Source: Chrysomallon squamiferum
Lineage: Eukaryota > Mollusca > Gastropoda > Neomphalida > Peltospiridae
DNA length: 64,000 bases
Assembly: GCA_012295275.1 (NCBI GenBank)
Contig: CM022670.1
Span: 4,239,264-4,303,263 of the forward strand
Direction of reading: 5' to 3'
Made by a program: the position numbers and the translations under genes. The notes under the pieces are model-generated. The model was not told the origin of the DNA. It was given only the letters and a program-made list of their open reading frames with translations, and made no database searches. This document shows, piece after piece, positions 25,690 to 37,099 of the stretch (positions are counted from its first letter, which is position 1; each line of letters starts with the position of its first letter).

Positions 25690-25930
25690 AAAGCCAGAAA
25701 GGTCCTGGGCTCACATCCAGATGCTTCTTCCTTGAGTTAATTAAATAAGTGTAAGACCACAGTGCATCATTTCTTCTCTCTAACTCTTTAACAATCTAAC
25801 ACTGGTAGAAGACAATCTGTGTTTCTTTGTTATGTTCCACTCTTCACTCTTTCGTCTCTCTAACTGTTTAACATACTAACATTGTCCTGATAGAAAACAA
25901 TCTATGGTCCTTGGTTGCATACCAAAATGG
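25690..25930. repeat. 80-bp tandem duplication beside B-box-like site
   Basis: TCTCTCTAACT-TTTAACA recurs at 25774 and 25854 with an 80-bp offset. The following CTAACA...GATAGAA-ACAATCT and GGTAGAAGACAATCT also match, so this is a two-copy tandem repeat at roughly 75-80% identity. Just upstream, GGTCCTGGGCTCACATCC (25701-25718) resembles the B-box region of a tRNA-derived SINE, but no A box is clear. Confidence 0.55.
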
Positions 25931-26049
25931 TGTATGTAAAAACATTTCAAATGGTTGATCAATATATATTTTTTGAGACAAGTTCATCAGATAAATTAAA
26001 GTACGAAAAGAATACTCAGTTTATCATATATTATTAATCATTTGTTGTT

Positions 26050-26097
26050 TTTTATTACTACTACTACTGCTACTACTACTACTACTATCACTACTAC

Positions 26098-26151
<54 letters not shown>

Positions 26152-26290
26152 TCTTCTTCTTATTATTATTATTGTTATTATTATTATTATTATTATTTAT
26201 TTTACTTTTTCAATTATTTAAAATTAAAAAAAAAAAATTTGAAGAAAGAAAAAAAAAAAGAAAAAAAATAGTAAAGAAAAGGAAGAAAAA
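26050..26290. repeat. ACT/ATT triplets and A-rich end
   Basis: ACT units (26056-26096), ATT units (26098-26147), TTC, ATT again, then an A/G-rich patch (26224-26290). Confidence 0.9.
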
Positions 26291-26435
26291 TAAGTCAAGT
26301 TTATTTTCAGGACCATGATTCGCAGGATCTATCGTCTTCAGCGTGCACATTTATTTATGTCCTGTTCAAACCGGTGCCTTATTTTGAGATTTGAAACGAT
26401 GTGTTATATCTTTTACCTTATAAAACTGTATTGTT

Positions 26436-26466
26436 CCTTTTTTTTTTTTTTTTTTTTTTTTTTGGT
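26436..26466. repeat. Poly-T
   Basis: About 26 T followed by TTGGTTGTTTTGGGG-type T/G-rich sequence. Confidence 0.93.
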
Positions 26467-26514
26467 TGTTTTGGGGTTGTTTTAATTTCTTTTTATTTCT
26501 TTGCTTTAGGGGGT

Positions 26515-27095
26515 GAAGGTGGATAGAGGCGAGTCAGAGAATTAATTATTACTTGAAATCTATTTTCAGGTTTATTCCCGATTCTGGCATTCCGGAATCT
26601 GACAGTGAGATTATAACACATGGTTTTGGTCAGAAGGTGGACAGCAACTGCGCTCTCATCCGAGGAATGGATGTGGTCTTTACCTCTCTTGACCACAGTC
26701 CCATCCGATGTAGTAGTTATGGTGACAAGGCACCTCGAATACAAACATCTCCATGGTACCGTACCATTCTTGTTACTAATCCGCCATGCATACCTATATC
26801 CATCAAGTACTGAGATACAACATTAATTTCATGTCTCCAAACATTAATTTTCTTGCAATCTCTATTCCGGCTCACCTCTGCTCTTAACTGCTCATTAAAG
26901 TTAATCTCGTTAATCGCCCCCTCTGTTCTTCATGCCTCTAAATTGACCTTAATTATTGACGCCAGTTTTCCCATTTCTGGAAGCGGATTAGAACACCTCA
27001 CCGATTACCTAATCTGGAGACTGTCAGTTTCGGGAACATACCCTATTTACATAATCACTAACACATTACGATATTATTTCAGATCACAGTGACAT
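26515..27095. other. Complex island with several short unassigned ORFs
   Basis: About 580 bp without simple repeats and less AT-rich. Short frames run on both strands (86 codons at 26553-26813 +, 83 at 26493-26744 -, 79 at 26853-27092 +). None resembles a known domain, and frames open on both strands usually mean chance. The 26890-27000 part carries AATCTCGTTAATCG and GACCTTAATTATTGACG, homeodomain-like words, which fits a regulatory element better than an exon. Confidence 0.35.
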
Positions 27096-28135
27096 TGTAG
27101 GACTTGCATGACACAGCAGTCCAGATTCTCCATTTTTTACCAGAAATAATGACGAAAAAGAAATAAAAACATTAAGAGTTATGCATAAATGTCACTAATC
27201 ATATTTGTTACAGATTTATAGCAAAATGTGATAGCTTTATCAAATAAATAAATAACTAGATAAATAATAATAAAAAAATTAATAATATTAATAGCACTTC
27301 ATTATTCGAGAAATAATTATTGAAGAAAAAGATAATTTTGAAACCGTTTTTATAATCATATTGGTATGAATAGTGTTTTTAGGTGTTTTATATTCAGTAT
27401 CTTAACTTAATAATATTTATCATTTAATTAATTAGCCATCATGCTTATTAAAAAAAAAATGTTCAGCAACAATTTTCTTTGTATTGCAGTGAATGTTTCA
27501 GGCACCTTTGAAGACGACGAAACGTTTTTTTTTTTCTTTTTCTTTTTTCGTTTCTGTTGTTGTTGTTGTTGTTGTCGTTTTATTGTTTTCTTTGTTGTTG
27601 TTTTTTTTCTAAATATTTCTCTCTACACAATCTTTATTTTTCTGTTTTTCATTTAGCATAAGTTAATTAGTATTCCAAAAGTAAATATTTAAAGATGTTT
27701 TAAATAATTTTCCGTCACAATTCCCGATTTTTTTTTTTATATATATAACCACAGATCAAACGTAAACGACCTTGACATTTTGAAGTATTCACGTAGAAAG
27801 TCAGGTGCTAGTTAACAACAAGATGAGATTATTATATATATCAAAAAAATATATTAATTTTATCGCTCTAGTGTTGGTTGTTACGTTGTATTCAGCACTG
27901 AAGGTTCTGTTCCAGTATTTAATTAATTTTGGTGTGAATGTCTGCATTGTTCTCCTCCCAGTCCTTCTTCCCGTGATCAGTGCTTGACATTAATCAACAG
28001 TTACCTGTTTTGTGCTGATGTAATGAAACCTTTTTAACAAACCCGATGTCAAACAGAAACGATACACACTGCAGTAAAGAGAAATACGTAAGCATGACAG
28101 AAATATAGATCAAACACAGATGATTTATTACTTCT
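27096..28135. other. Unique AT-rich stretch with T/GTT runs
   Basis: Mostly unique. Low-complexity T and GTT sequence occupies 27524-27615. No gene recognised. Confidence 0.5.
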
Positions 28136-28144
28136 TTTTTTATA

Positions 28145-28473
28145 TGTTATTATTATTATTATTATTATTTTTTTTTTTTTTTTATGAATGAAAGGGTAAT
28201 TTATGGTTGTCATGGTAAATGCTACGTAGTGTGATTTTTAATTTTGTTTTTTAATTATTTTATTTCATTTTATATTTGTGTCTATTTATTTATTTATTTT
28301 GTTTTGTTTCATTTTATTATTATTTTTATTTTCTCTCTCTCTCTTATTTCCTTGAGTTTATTTCTATGATTACCTGTTTTGTTGGGTTTCGTGATTAAAA
28401 TTAATTAGTTATTTGAAGTAGGTAAATATAAGAAAACAGGAACATATTATTATTATTATAGTTATTATTATTA

Positions 28474-28509
<36 letters not shown>

Positions 28510-28680
28510 AATGTACCAGGAGTAGTAATAATAACAGTAGTGGTAGTAGTAGTAGTAATAATAATATTGTTGTAGCTGTCATTGTTATTCGGGTTTTTGT
28601 AGTGTTGACGATGTTGCTTTTGTTGTTGTAGTTATTATTGCTATTGTTGTTGCAGTTGTAATAGTAGAATGCCTTTGTTT
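28145..28680. repeat. ATT, TTTA and AGT triplet/tetranucleotide cluster
   Basis: ATT and T run (28148-28184), TTTA units (28284-28300), ATT (28448-28472), then (AGT)n (28475-28508) and decayed AGT/AAT/GTT triplets to 28680. Confidence 0.85.
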
Positions 28681-28884
28681 ATATTTCTATCTCAGTATAT
28701 ATCTTGCAATGTGCATATTTATTCAATATGCAAGATTTCTAGACACAGTCTTCCATAACTGATGAAAATTCGTCATTCAGATTTTGTCTACAATCTATCA
28801 GTTTAGAAATAACTTTGTCCCCTGTTGTGCAATACATTTGTACAAGATAACTCAATGTTATAGGCACTTACTGTAGAGATACAG

Positions 28885-28992
<108 letters not shown>

Positions 28993-29284
28993 TAACACAC
29001 ACCAGTCTCATACACAGGCATAATATAGACATACATTTAATAACGTTTCCCCTGAGCTATAACACCATCTAGAACAGTATTGAAACAAAATTAATTACTA
29101 CACTGACTGGCAGTGATGTCAAAATGTCTTCGTTCTCAAACATCTGTTGCCACTGACAGCTGGTGAGGGTCAAGTGTAGTGGACTTAGTGTCCAAACAGA
29201 AATGAAAATGATATTACCACTGGCAAACAGGTCAGCTGGATATTGCCACTTCTCAGCCCGTGTAGCTTTTACTGTTGATCACTG

Positions 29285-29880
29285 ACTTTCTGATGGATGT
29301 TATTAGTAAAAGCTATCACTTTCTTACAGATTTGTCATTTTATTAAATTACATGATATACCATTACTGATGGATATTTTTGTTAAAGCTATTACTCGCTT
29401 ACTGATCGATCATTTTATTAAATTAGATGATATATCATTACTGATGGATATTTTTGTTAAAGCCATTACTCGCTTACTGATTGATCATTTTATTAAATTA
29501 GATGATATACCATTACTGATGAATTTTTTTGTTAAAGCCAACACTCGCTTACTGATCGATCATTTTAATTAAAAGTTGTCTTATCGAAGGATACTATTAG
29601 TCAAAGCCACCGTTTTTCTTACTGATGGACTCTTTTATCAAATCCAGGACACTTTTTTCTGCTGATGGGTATCAATTTAGTCAAATCCATGACACCCTCT
29701 CTTACTGATGAAATTAATTTTAATCAGATTTCTGACCGATCTGTTCAGTAAAAGCTATGAGACACTCTCTAACTTTTGAACACTTTAAGTCAGTAAAATT
29801 ACTCTCTTACTGAATTATATAATTTCAGTGAAATCCATGACTAACCCGTTTACTGATATATATTTACTGATACTTACTGA
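29285..29880. repeat. Composite minisatellite, 75-bp period
   Basis: GGATATTTTTGTTAAAGC begins at 29371 and 29446 and its variant at 29521, exactly 75 bp apart, with a fourth, older copy at 29295. Each unit holds two related halves of about 36 and 39 bp, both starting TTACTGAT. To the right, single half-units decay progressively to about 29880. Because 75 is divisible by 3, a 91-codon frame (29297-29572) repeats a 25-residue unit (MDIFVKAITRLLIDHFIKLD as its start), but decay outside the frame and absence of gene context argue against a real protein. Confidence 0.8.
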
Positions 29881-30605
29881 CACCTTTGTGAGTGAAAACG
29901 AACAGTTTTATGTAAAACGAGGAAGTATACACAGAGATTTAATTAATTATATCGACAGTGAGATATCTGAGCTGTTTTCACACATTCAGTTATGCATTTC
30001 TTTGTTTCTCGCTAATTAAAATACGAAAACGGAAACCTTATAAAGCTAGTTTCGTGTAATTATTAAATTAAGTAAACAAGAAAATTACTTTTTTTGGAAA
30101 CAAATTAGGAAAATAAATACTTGATTATTCTGGAAAAAGTTTTTTATTTACTTATTCTGTGGATTCATTTATTTCGTTAATTATTGTTCAGATTCGTTTA
30201 TTTAAACAAGTTTCTTTGTTTACACAAATTAAGAAAATAATGACGTTTTGAAGAAAAGTAGGCAAAGCAGTAAAACGAAGGACAAACAAACATTTTCTTC
30301 AGCTGCGGATCGAAGAGATTTTTGAAAATAATTCTCAAAAAAAAGACCTCATAAAACCTATACACCATAGTTCACAACATATACACCAATGCTTATTTAG
30401 TTATTTAGTTAGTAAGTTAGTAATAGTTATTTATTTATTTTGTTGTTGTTGTTTGCTTATTTGTTTGCTGATTCATTATACAATTTAAAGGCAGAACTGT
30501 ATTATTATTATTATTTTTTTTAAATGCTGATTATCCGCATATCTTTACGTCAAGGCATCTGCGTGTTTATTTAAATGTCCAGATTATATAAATATTGGCA
30601 TTAAC
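29881..30605. other. Unique AT-rich stretch
   Basis: No feature beyond short TTTA, GTT and ATT runs (30400-30520). Confidence 0.5.
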
Positions 30606-30611
30606 GTAATT

Positions 30612-30640
30612 ACGCGTGTGTGTGTGTCTGTTTGTGTGTA

Positions 30641-30702
<62 letters not shown>
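30612..30702. repeat. (GT)n microsatellite
   Basis: GT array with a few TTT interruptions near the left end, then uninterrupted GT from about 30645 to 30702. Confidence 0.97.
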
Positions 30703-30703
<1 letters not shown>

Positions 30704-30829
30704 CAGACGACTCTTTAGTCACAAGCCATTGAAATTCTTGTAATGATAATAAGAAAAAAATCCAGACGTCAAAATCAGCAGTAACTGCAACATCACTGTG
30801 CAAACTACGTCACTGGCAGTCACAAAAAT

Positions 30830-31180
30830 TACAGTGACGTATTTTTATTACTCCGTGCAACCGATAGTTTAATTTACATTATTTTCTCTGGCATTTACAG
30901 CGACCCGAATTCTGACTTCGTTAGCTCTGTTTTATGGCTAATCTGCCTCGCATTATTACTATAATTAGATACAATAAATGCCCAAACAAGAATGTCAGAT
31001 GCCTCGGCCTGTCTCAAATAGTCTCATCAATCCAAAATTAGAACGTACCTCGGGCTGTTATGTGTTGGGAATGGCAAGACGTGTACAACGTTGTGGCCGT
31101 GTGTGTTTGGAATTTTACAGATATAAAGAGGAGGCCAGCCGCATTCCAGCAAGACATATTTAACATTCATTTATTTATTT
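30830..31180. other. Complex island next to inverted-repeat copy A
   Basis: About 350 bp, repeat-free and less AT-rich, directly abutting the left arm of the inverted repeat. Contains ATGGCTAATCTGCC and ACTATAATTAGATAC. The 61-codon frame at 30978-31163 matches nothing known. This block is not duplicated at the other arm. Confidence 0.35.
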
Positions 31181-31183
31181 ACT

Positions 31184-31537
31184 ATAATCAGTCTGTGGGG
31201 TAGTTATTGCATGATGGTCTCGTAACAAAAGAAATACCATTCAAATAAGGACAAAAAAACAAACAAACAAAAAAAACCCTTAATAATGTCATAATAATAA
31301 TTTGTCGACAGAAAAGCTCATCTACTTAATTTTATACGGTAAGTCCATGTAATCTGTGGTAATTTCCACCAGTGTGACGCGGTCTTTGTGTTTATCTTGG
31401 CCTCTACAGACATAATAATCTCGTTAATTATTGGCTTTAATGCTGACAGGATGTCAACGCTTTAAATATGAGCATTCGAAGATAATGACTTTTTAACTGA
31501 AATGACATGTTTAAAGACTTTCTCTATGTCGAAATAT
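31184..31537 (+). repeat. Inverted duplication, copy A
   Basis: Matches the reverse complement of 38332-38680. From about 31285 to 31537 I count about 10 differences in about 253 positions by eye, roughly 96% identity. The outer 100 bp (31184-31284) is much more diverged and contains AAAC/AAAG runs. The core includes TCGTTAATTATTGGC (31421-31435), TTTCCACC and GTCGACAG, and a small stem potential (GACAGGATGTC). No extended reading frame crosses it. A duplicated regulatory element, a palindrome-forming repeat or a low-copy mobile element are all open. Confidence 0.9.
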
Positions 31538-31618
31538 AATAAAACATTTTTCTATAAAAAAAGGAGAAAGCAATTACATCAATATCAGAAAAAGATGATT
31601 TTTTTAATGCTATTTTAT

Positions 31619-31620
31619 TC

Positions 31621-31655
<35 letters not shown>

Positions 31656-31725
31656 TTATTTATTTATTTATTTATTTATTTATTGCAAACGAGAAATAAT
31701 TATTTATATAATTATAACTACGTAT

Positions 31726-31770
<45 letters not shown>
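31619..31770. repeat. (ATT)n, (TTTA)n and (CT)22
   Basis: ATT (31619-31654), TTTA (31655-31684), then CT (31727-31770) and a short CA run. Confidence 0.95.
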
Positions 31771-31773
<3 letters not shown>

Positions 31774-31789
31774 ACACACATAATAATAT

Positions 31790-32260
31790 GAAAACTACTA
31801 AAACTTATACTAATAAATTACTATTTTTACTACCATTCAGTAATTAGATTGTAAATGACGATTCAACTAATATAAATTTATTTTCTTTCTTCCTTGCTTC
31901 TTTTTTTTTGTATCTATTTACTTTCTCTGGTTTTCTTTTCTTTATCTGTATCTTTTAATCATGATCGACATCCTAATAATCTGTATTATCACTGTCTTCT
32001 ACATTTTCTTCCTCTTCTTCTTCATTTAACTCGAGAGTTGTGAATGCAGTACACAACACACCAAAGTGTTTGACATACTCATTATTTTGTCTGTTATCAT
32101 CTACGTGTAGTTTCGCCTGAGGTGAAATCTAGCAACGAAACACCATAAACTCTTTAACCATATTCTCATTGGCAGCAACTATCTGTGCTGGGTATTGAAA
32201 TTGGTTTTACTATCTTTTGTCCTTAGGTTCCAATTTCACTGAGAATCCATCATAATTTAC
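31790..32260. other. Unique sequence with pyrimidine-rich part
   Basis: Pyrimidine-rich patches at 31883-31950 and 31995-32025; otherwise nothing recognised. An A run lies at 32265-32282. Confidence 0.45.
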
Positions 32261-32299
32261 CGATAAAAAAAAAAAAAAAAAATAGGAAGAAGGAATAAT

Positions 32300-32620
32300 G
32301 AACATGTAGGTTACCAAATGGGTTGGAAACAAATTGGAGACCAGATTATTTTTTACATTACAAGACCCCAGGGTCTTTATGGTTTTGTGATTAGTTCGGA
32401 GTACTCGCCAAATCACTCTGGGATCAGCCCCGCAAATTCATTCATGGCTGATAAAGCAACAGGCTTTTCTCTGCTAATTCCCCAGCCGGATTTGAAGTAT
32501 AGTAGATAGCAATAATACCGATGTTTATTGGCTTCCTCGCGGCACTTAACGATGTTTTGAAGGACGTTGCTGTCAGTTTGAATGGCCAGATACCGTCCAC
32601 GCTACACGTTGTAGATAAGA
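32300..32620. other. Complex non-coding island
   Basis: About 320 bp without repeats and less AT-rich than its flanks. Short frames on both strands (63 codons at 32318-32509 +, 101 at 32442-32747 -) are unrecognised and overlap each other. Possible regulatory element by composition only. Confidence 0.3.
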
Positions 32621-32920
32621 AGAAGTCTAGGTCTTGTAAATGGTCCGACAAATTGTTTGTTAACGCTTTAATCAAGTAAATACGAACAAAAATTAGAAAT
32701 AAAAGTGACAAATGAAATATTACTTGGATGTTGTATAAGATAGGCAATCGAAAACTGTATAGTAAACTTAAAAGAAAATTATATTTTAAGGATGTTGATC
32801 TCTCTTTCTAATCCTTAATCTAGATAAAAATTCTCTCTTCTGTCCTCTTTACTGAATACATTTTTTTTTCGTATATCCTCTTTACTTGATCAATGATTTT
32901 TCTGTAATCTTTGTAATGGA

Positions 32921-32949
32921 TGAAAAAAAAAAAAAAAAAAAAAAAAAAA
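32921..32949. repeat. Poly-A
   Basis: About 27 A. 32950-33370 after it is unique with nothing recognised. Confidence 0.93.
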
Positions 32950-33373
32950 CATTCTTCACAATAACATGTTTCACAATTAATTTAACGCATAAACATTTCC
33001 TCTTTTTACAATTGGATTTACACCAAAATGACGCGAACCTTCAATAGGTCAACACCGGTGACTCTACAGTTTAATTAAAATACGGCGTGTTACAAAGACA
33101 AAAGTAAACCAAACGTGGTGATCGTAAAGCAAGCTGAAATATTGATCGCTAGCGACAGTTGTATTCGCTCAGAGCTCTACACGGATCAAGTACATTAACT
33201 TGAAAGCTGAGTACATTTCAAAAATATCTTTTATTTGAAAATGTTTGTGGCTTAAGCAACACGCTATCCTATTAGCAAATTAAAAACTGACATTTGCTTC
33301 AAAGACTTGGATGATGGCATTCTTGCAGTGATTGAATCAGTGAAATGACATTTAGTCAAAACAGTGCTCTGTA

Positions 33374-33461
33374 TACATACATACATACATGCATGCATGC
33401 ATGCATACATACATACATACATGCATGCATGCATGCATGCATACATACATACATACATACA

Positions 33462-33495
<34 letters not shown>

Positions 33496-33530
33496 CATAT
33501 ATACATACATACATACATACATACAAATAT
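33374..33530. repeat. (CATA)n with (CATG)n blocks
   Basis: CATA units alternate with two CATG blocks (about 33390-33405 and 33421-33441). CATG/GCATGC stretches are self-complementary. All His-Thr-Tyr-Ile and Met-Tyr-Val-Cys frames here are artefacts. Confidence 0.96.
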
Positions 33531-33605
33531 AGGTACGTTCATAACAATCTAGATACATGCAATAACATGCATATCGTCAAAACCACGGTCGTGAAAAAGA
33601 ACATT

Positions 33606-33606
<1 letters not shown>

Positions 33607-33694
<88 letters not shown>

Positions 33695-33712
33695 AATAAA
33701 TAAATAAATAAA
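33607..33712. repeat. (AAT)n with ATGATA and AAAT end
   Basis: About 23 AAT units, then AATGAT units and AAAT units. Confidence 0.96.
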
Positions 33713-34365
33713 CTTCTTTATTTTACTAATATTAGTGCAGTTCAAGTGACACCCAGTGCTGGACTGTTTTATGCAAAATATCGGTTAAATCTTTTTCAGT
33801 GTGATGTGGTCCCTCTCTAATTGCTTTGTCTGGGTCATGTTGATAAAATTTAGCCTCAACGAAGAAGCATTTTCAATAACGGCCAATAACAACACCAGTC
33901 TTGTATATATATATATATATGAATACAAAAACAAACCATTAATTTTTAATAAAGAGATATATAATGACAATGACAATCACTTTAAGAAGACGTATAGAAA
34001 TCATATACGCTCACTGATGAACAGCCCAAAAGCAATCTACACTTATAATTAAGCAATGTTTTAATAATCATCAAGGTATTCATGAAAGTCTAAGACGTCT
34101 GAGGAATCTTTATTAATATAAATTGACATTTCGTGAAATCGCGAAAACTCGATATCAAAAATATTAATTCAGGATTTATAAAGCCAGACGATTCAATAAA
34201 AATGTGACATTGCATTAAAAAATAAAATAATAAGAAAAAACATGTGTGTGAGTCAGTGGTGTAATATTTATCTGTTTATCTGAAAGGACGAACAAATGTT
34301 TAGCGAAAAAGATGTCTAAGAAAAGGATTTTTAATACCTAGTTTAAATAATTCAAAACGGAGCAA
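33713..34365. other. Unique AT-rich stretch
   Basis: Contains a TA run (33903-33920). The 83-codon frame at 33801-34052 is unrecognised. Confidence 0.45.

Positions 34366-34430
<65 letters not shown>
34366..34430. repeat. (AAT)n
   Basis: About 21 AAT units, followed by AAAT/CAAAT-rich sequence to 34480. 34480-34960 is unique with a T run at 34658-34672. Confidence 0.96.
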
Positions 34431-34431
<1 letters not shown>

Positions 34432-34989
34432 CAAAATAAACAAATAAATCAAATCAAATTAAAAACAATAAAATAAACGAAACCTGACATATACAACTAA
34501 AAATCTAAGCAACATAAAATAATAATCCGTTATGCGTTAAAATTGCAATAAATAAAATATTTTTGTTTTTTATAACTTATATCTATCACGAAAGCCATAA
34601 CCGAATTTAGTTTTGACACTGGCAGAACAATTTCACACAGTTTAAAACAGCAAAAGTTTTTTTTTTTTTTTTAAATAATTCATCTTTGTGAAAAATCAGT
34701 TTAAAAATTAGCACTCTAAAACCTTTTAAAAATATTTACATAACAACTTAAATCTGAATCATAAAAATCTGTTTCCTTCTGTAACTCAAAATGAGAGTCA
34801 AATTTTCTTGATTTTGAGCTGTTTGCAGAGCAGCTCTGAGGGCACTTCACAGCATTACTAGCACGGAGCTGTCAATAACACGAAGAAATTAGTAAACTCT
34901 CGAGGATGTTCTGCGTGGTATTTTGCTTCATTCTGCTGCTAAATAAAGTCTTGCAAAAACTAACAAGTGTTTAAACATACAATAACACA

Positions 34990-35400
34990 TGCTTGCCTGC
35001 ATGATAATCGTTAAGATAGTTGTGTGAAAATTGTGAAATTTGATGTCGTATGAGATTGTTAGACAGATCGTTAAAAGTTTTGACATAGTCAGACATACTG
35101 TGACATGATATGATGTAACTAGACATATCGTGACGTGGTATGACATAGACATACTGTGACATCGTATAGTATAACAAGACAAATCGTTAAAAGTTTTGAC
35201 ATAGCTAGACATATTGTGTCATGATATGATGTAACTAGACATATCGTGACGTGGTATGACAGAGACATACTGTGACATAGTAAGGCGAAGCTAGATATAA
35301 TGTGACATGATATGCTATAACTGGACGTATGGTGACATGGCATGCTACAGTTAGACATGGTATGACAACACGGTAGACATAGCATACCACTTGGGATGAC
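34990..35400. repeat. Higher-order minisatellite, 116-bp period
   Basis: CGTTAAAAGTTTTGACATAG occurs at 35070 and again at 35186, 116 bp apart, and the intervening monomers match pairwise. The monomer is about 25-30 bp on the pattern GACATA-TGTGACATGATATGATGTAACTA. Monomers decay towards both ends. Overlapping minus-strand frames (Ser/Tyr/His-Val-Thr rich) are repeat translations. Confidence 0.8.
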
Positions 35401-36090
35401 TTGATACGTAAAAGGATCAATTGGCCTGCAATGGCATAGGATGCTGTGACAGCACCAACTGGCACAGGTTTGTTATCCAACACTGCTGTGAAGGTGAAAT
35501 GTGGTTGCCTATGCATGGTACAGGTTGGCATGATACTTGATCCACAAACTGATCTGGTTAGGAAGCGCTACCGGAATAATATCCCATTAACTACCACCTT
35601 CAAAGCAGACGACTTAACCACTCCGCCACTGAATCCGTTTATTGACGTTTTAACTGCTTGGCGCCGCTTATACTTGACCAAACAGCCCTGATCTATAAAC
35701 CGCTGACCATCGAGGTCTATAGCCATTGTAATTATCCATTACAATTGATCCGGTGTTGCCTTGCGTCCGCGTTTTTTGACGTATCCCATATTTATTCATT
35801 GCTCATCATGGTATAAACCACGAACAGGTCAGCAAGTCTGGCTGGAGAGAGTGATTTGATTTGACGCTTTTACACCAGGAGTGGTTTTAACAGCCACTAC
35901 CGTTAATACACTTTACCCTCGTGTGTGATGGCGTTTCGGGATGTGTGGGAACGTACGCCGAAACCTTTCAATTGTACGTGCTTGCCCAGACGGCCCTAGC
36001 TGTCAGTAAACGTATTATCTCGTCACGTTTTTGTGAGGCTTTTTTCATCTCAACAGCAACTTGTTGTCGCCTGGCTGATGTGGGTTTTTT
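35401..36090. other. Complex island with homeodomain-like palindrome
   Basis: About 690 bp, repeat-free and less AT-rich. 35725-35745 is a palindrome with arms ATTGTAAT and ATTACAAT around TATCC, which gives two inverted TAAT cores. Frames of 81 codons (35446-35691) and 84 codons (35921-36175) show no known domain; the second runs into a poly-A tract. Possible regulatory element. Confidence 0.35.
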
Positions 36091-36124
36091 TTTATTGTTT
36101 AGTTTTGCTGTTCTGAACAGATGT

Positions 36125-36148
36125 ACAAAAAAAAAAAAAAAAAAAAAG
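36125..36148. repeat. Poly-A
   Basis: About 22 A; a second run lies at 36222-36235. The rest of 36150-36425 is unique. Confidence 0.9.
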
Positions 36149-36423
36149 CGAAGATTGGTTTGGCTCAGTTTCTGATTAGTTGTTGGCCGTGCTACGCAAA
36201 TCTGTTCAAAGATTTATTGTGAAAAAAAAAAAAAATTTAGGCGCTATTAATGTTTTTTAATTGTGAGTCAGACGGTGTTATTGAAATCTGATATTAATTC
36301 CAGACAGTTTATGTATTGGTTTACCGTATTTAGGTAACTCCGTAGATTGTGAAATGATTAGAATCGCAGAATATTGACCAGTTTAAAAACATATTTAATA
36401 GTTATAATTACACACACAGGTAC

Positions 36424-36426
<3 letters not shown>

Positions 36427-36489
<63 letters not shown>
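36427..36489. repeat. (GA)31 microsatellite
   Basis: Uninterrupted GA. 36490-37100 after it is unique, with a perfect 12-bp palindrome CGCGATATCGCG at 36651-36662. Confidence 0.98.
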
Positions 36490-36490
<1 letters not shown>

Positions 36491-37099
36491 TAAAAGGAGA
36501 TGTGAAAAAGGAGAGAATGCTTAAAGCATTTTCTAAAATAATAACACTAATAACTTTTCATGTTCTGTGTTCGAACTCTTTACTAATCAAATAAAATTCA
36601 AATTCTAAACCAGGTTGTTGTTCGGTATCCTAGAACTTGCTAAACACCATCGCGATATCGCGTTTGATTAACGAAATACACAAAAGGCAGAATTGTAGTT
36701 TATCATCAAAGTAATTAATAAAATACGCAAAGAACAGAAATGAATAGAAAACAAGAGACAGTTAAATATCTTGCATCGTGAACAACGTGGCTATTAATTT
36801 GCTAATGTTATTTACTTTTCGATAACACAAAAAGAGATAATTATGTAAAAGAAGAAGAAAAAAAAAGTGTTTAAATATTTTGTGTAACCAGAAGAATGGT
36901 TAGACGTCCGTAAATTCTGTTACAGTTGTTTACTCTTAGATAATTTCACATTCATTTTAACCTGCCGCAAATGGCTGCTCATTCATGAAAGCAGTGGAGC
37001 TGAAAATTAACATGTCAAGCGATACTGTGCATTCTGTTCTCTTGAAGAGATTCTGCAAAACTGTCATGAACACAATGACAGCGACTGCAGATATTGTTA

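Noticed and set aside
29297-29572. 91-residue protein with a 25-residue repeat
   Set aside because: The 75-bp DNA repeat explains the frame, neighbouring half-units have decayed out of frame, and there is no gene context.
33374-33530. CRISPR-like alternation of CATA and CATG blocks
   Set aside because: It is a tetranucleotide microsatellite with one-base variants; there are no unique spacers, and the DNA is eukaryotic.
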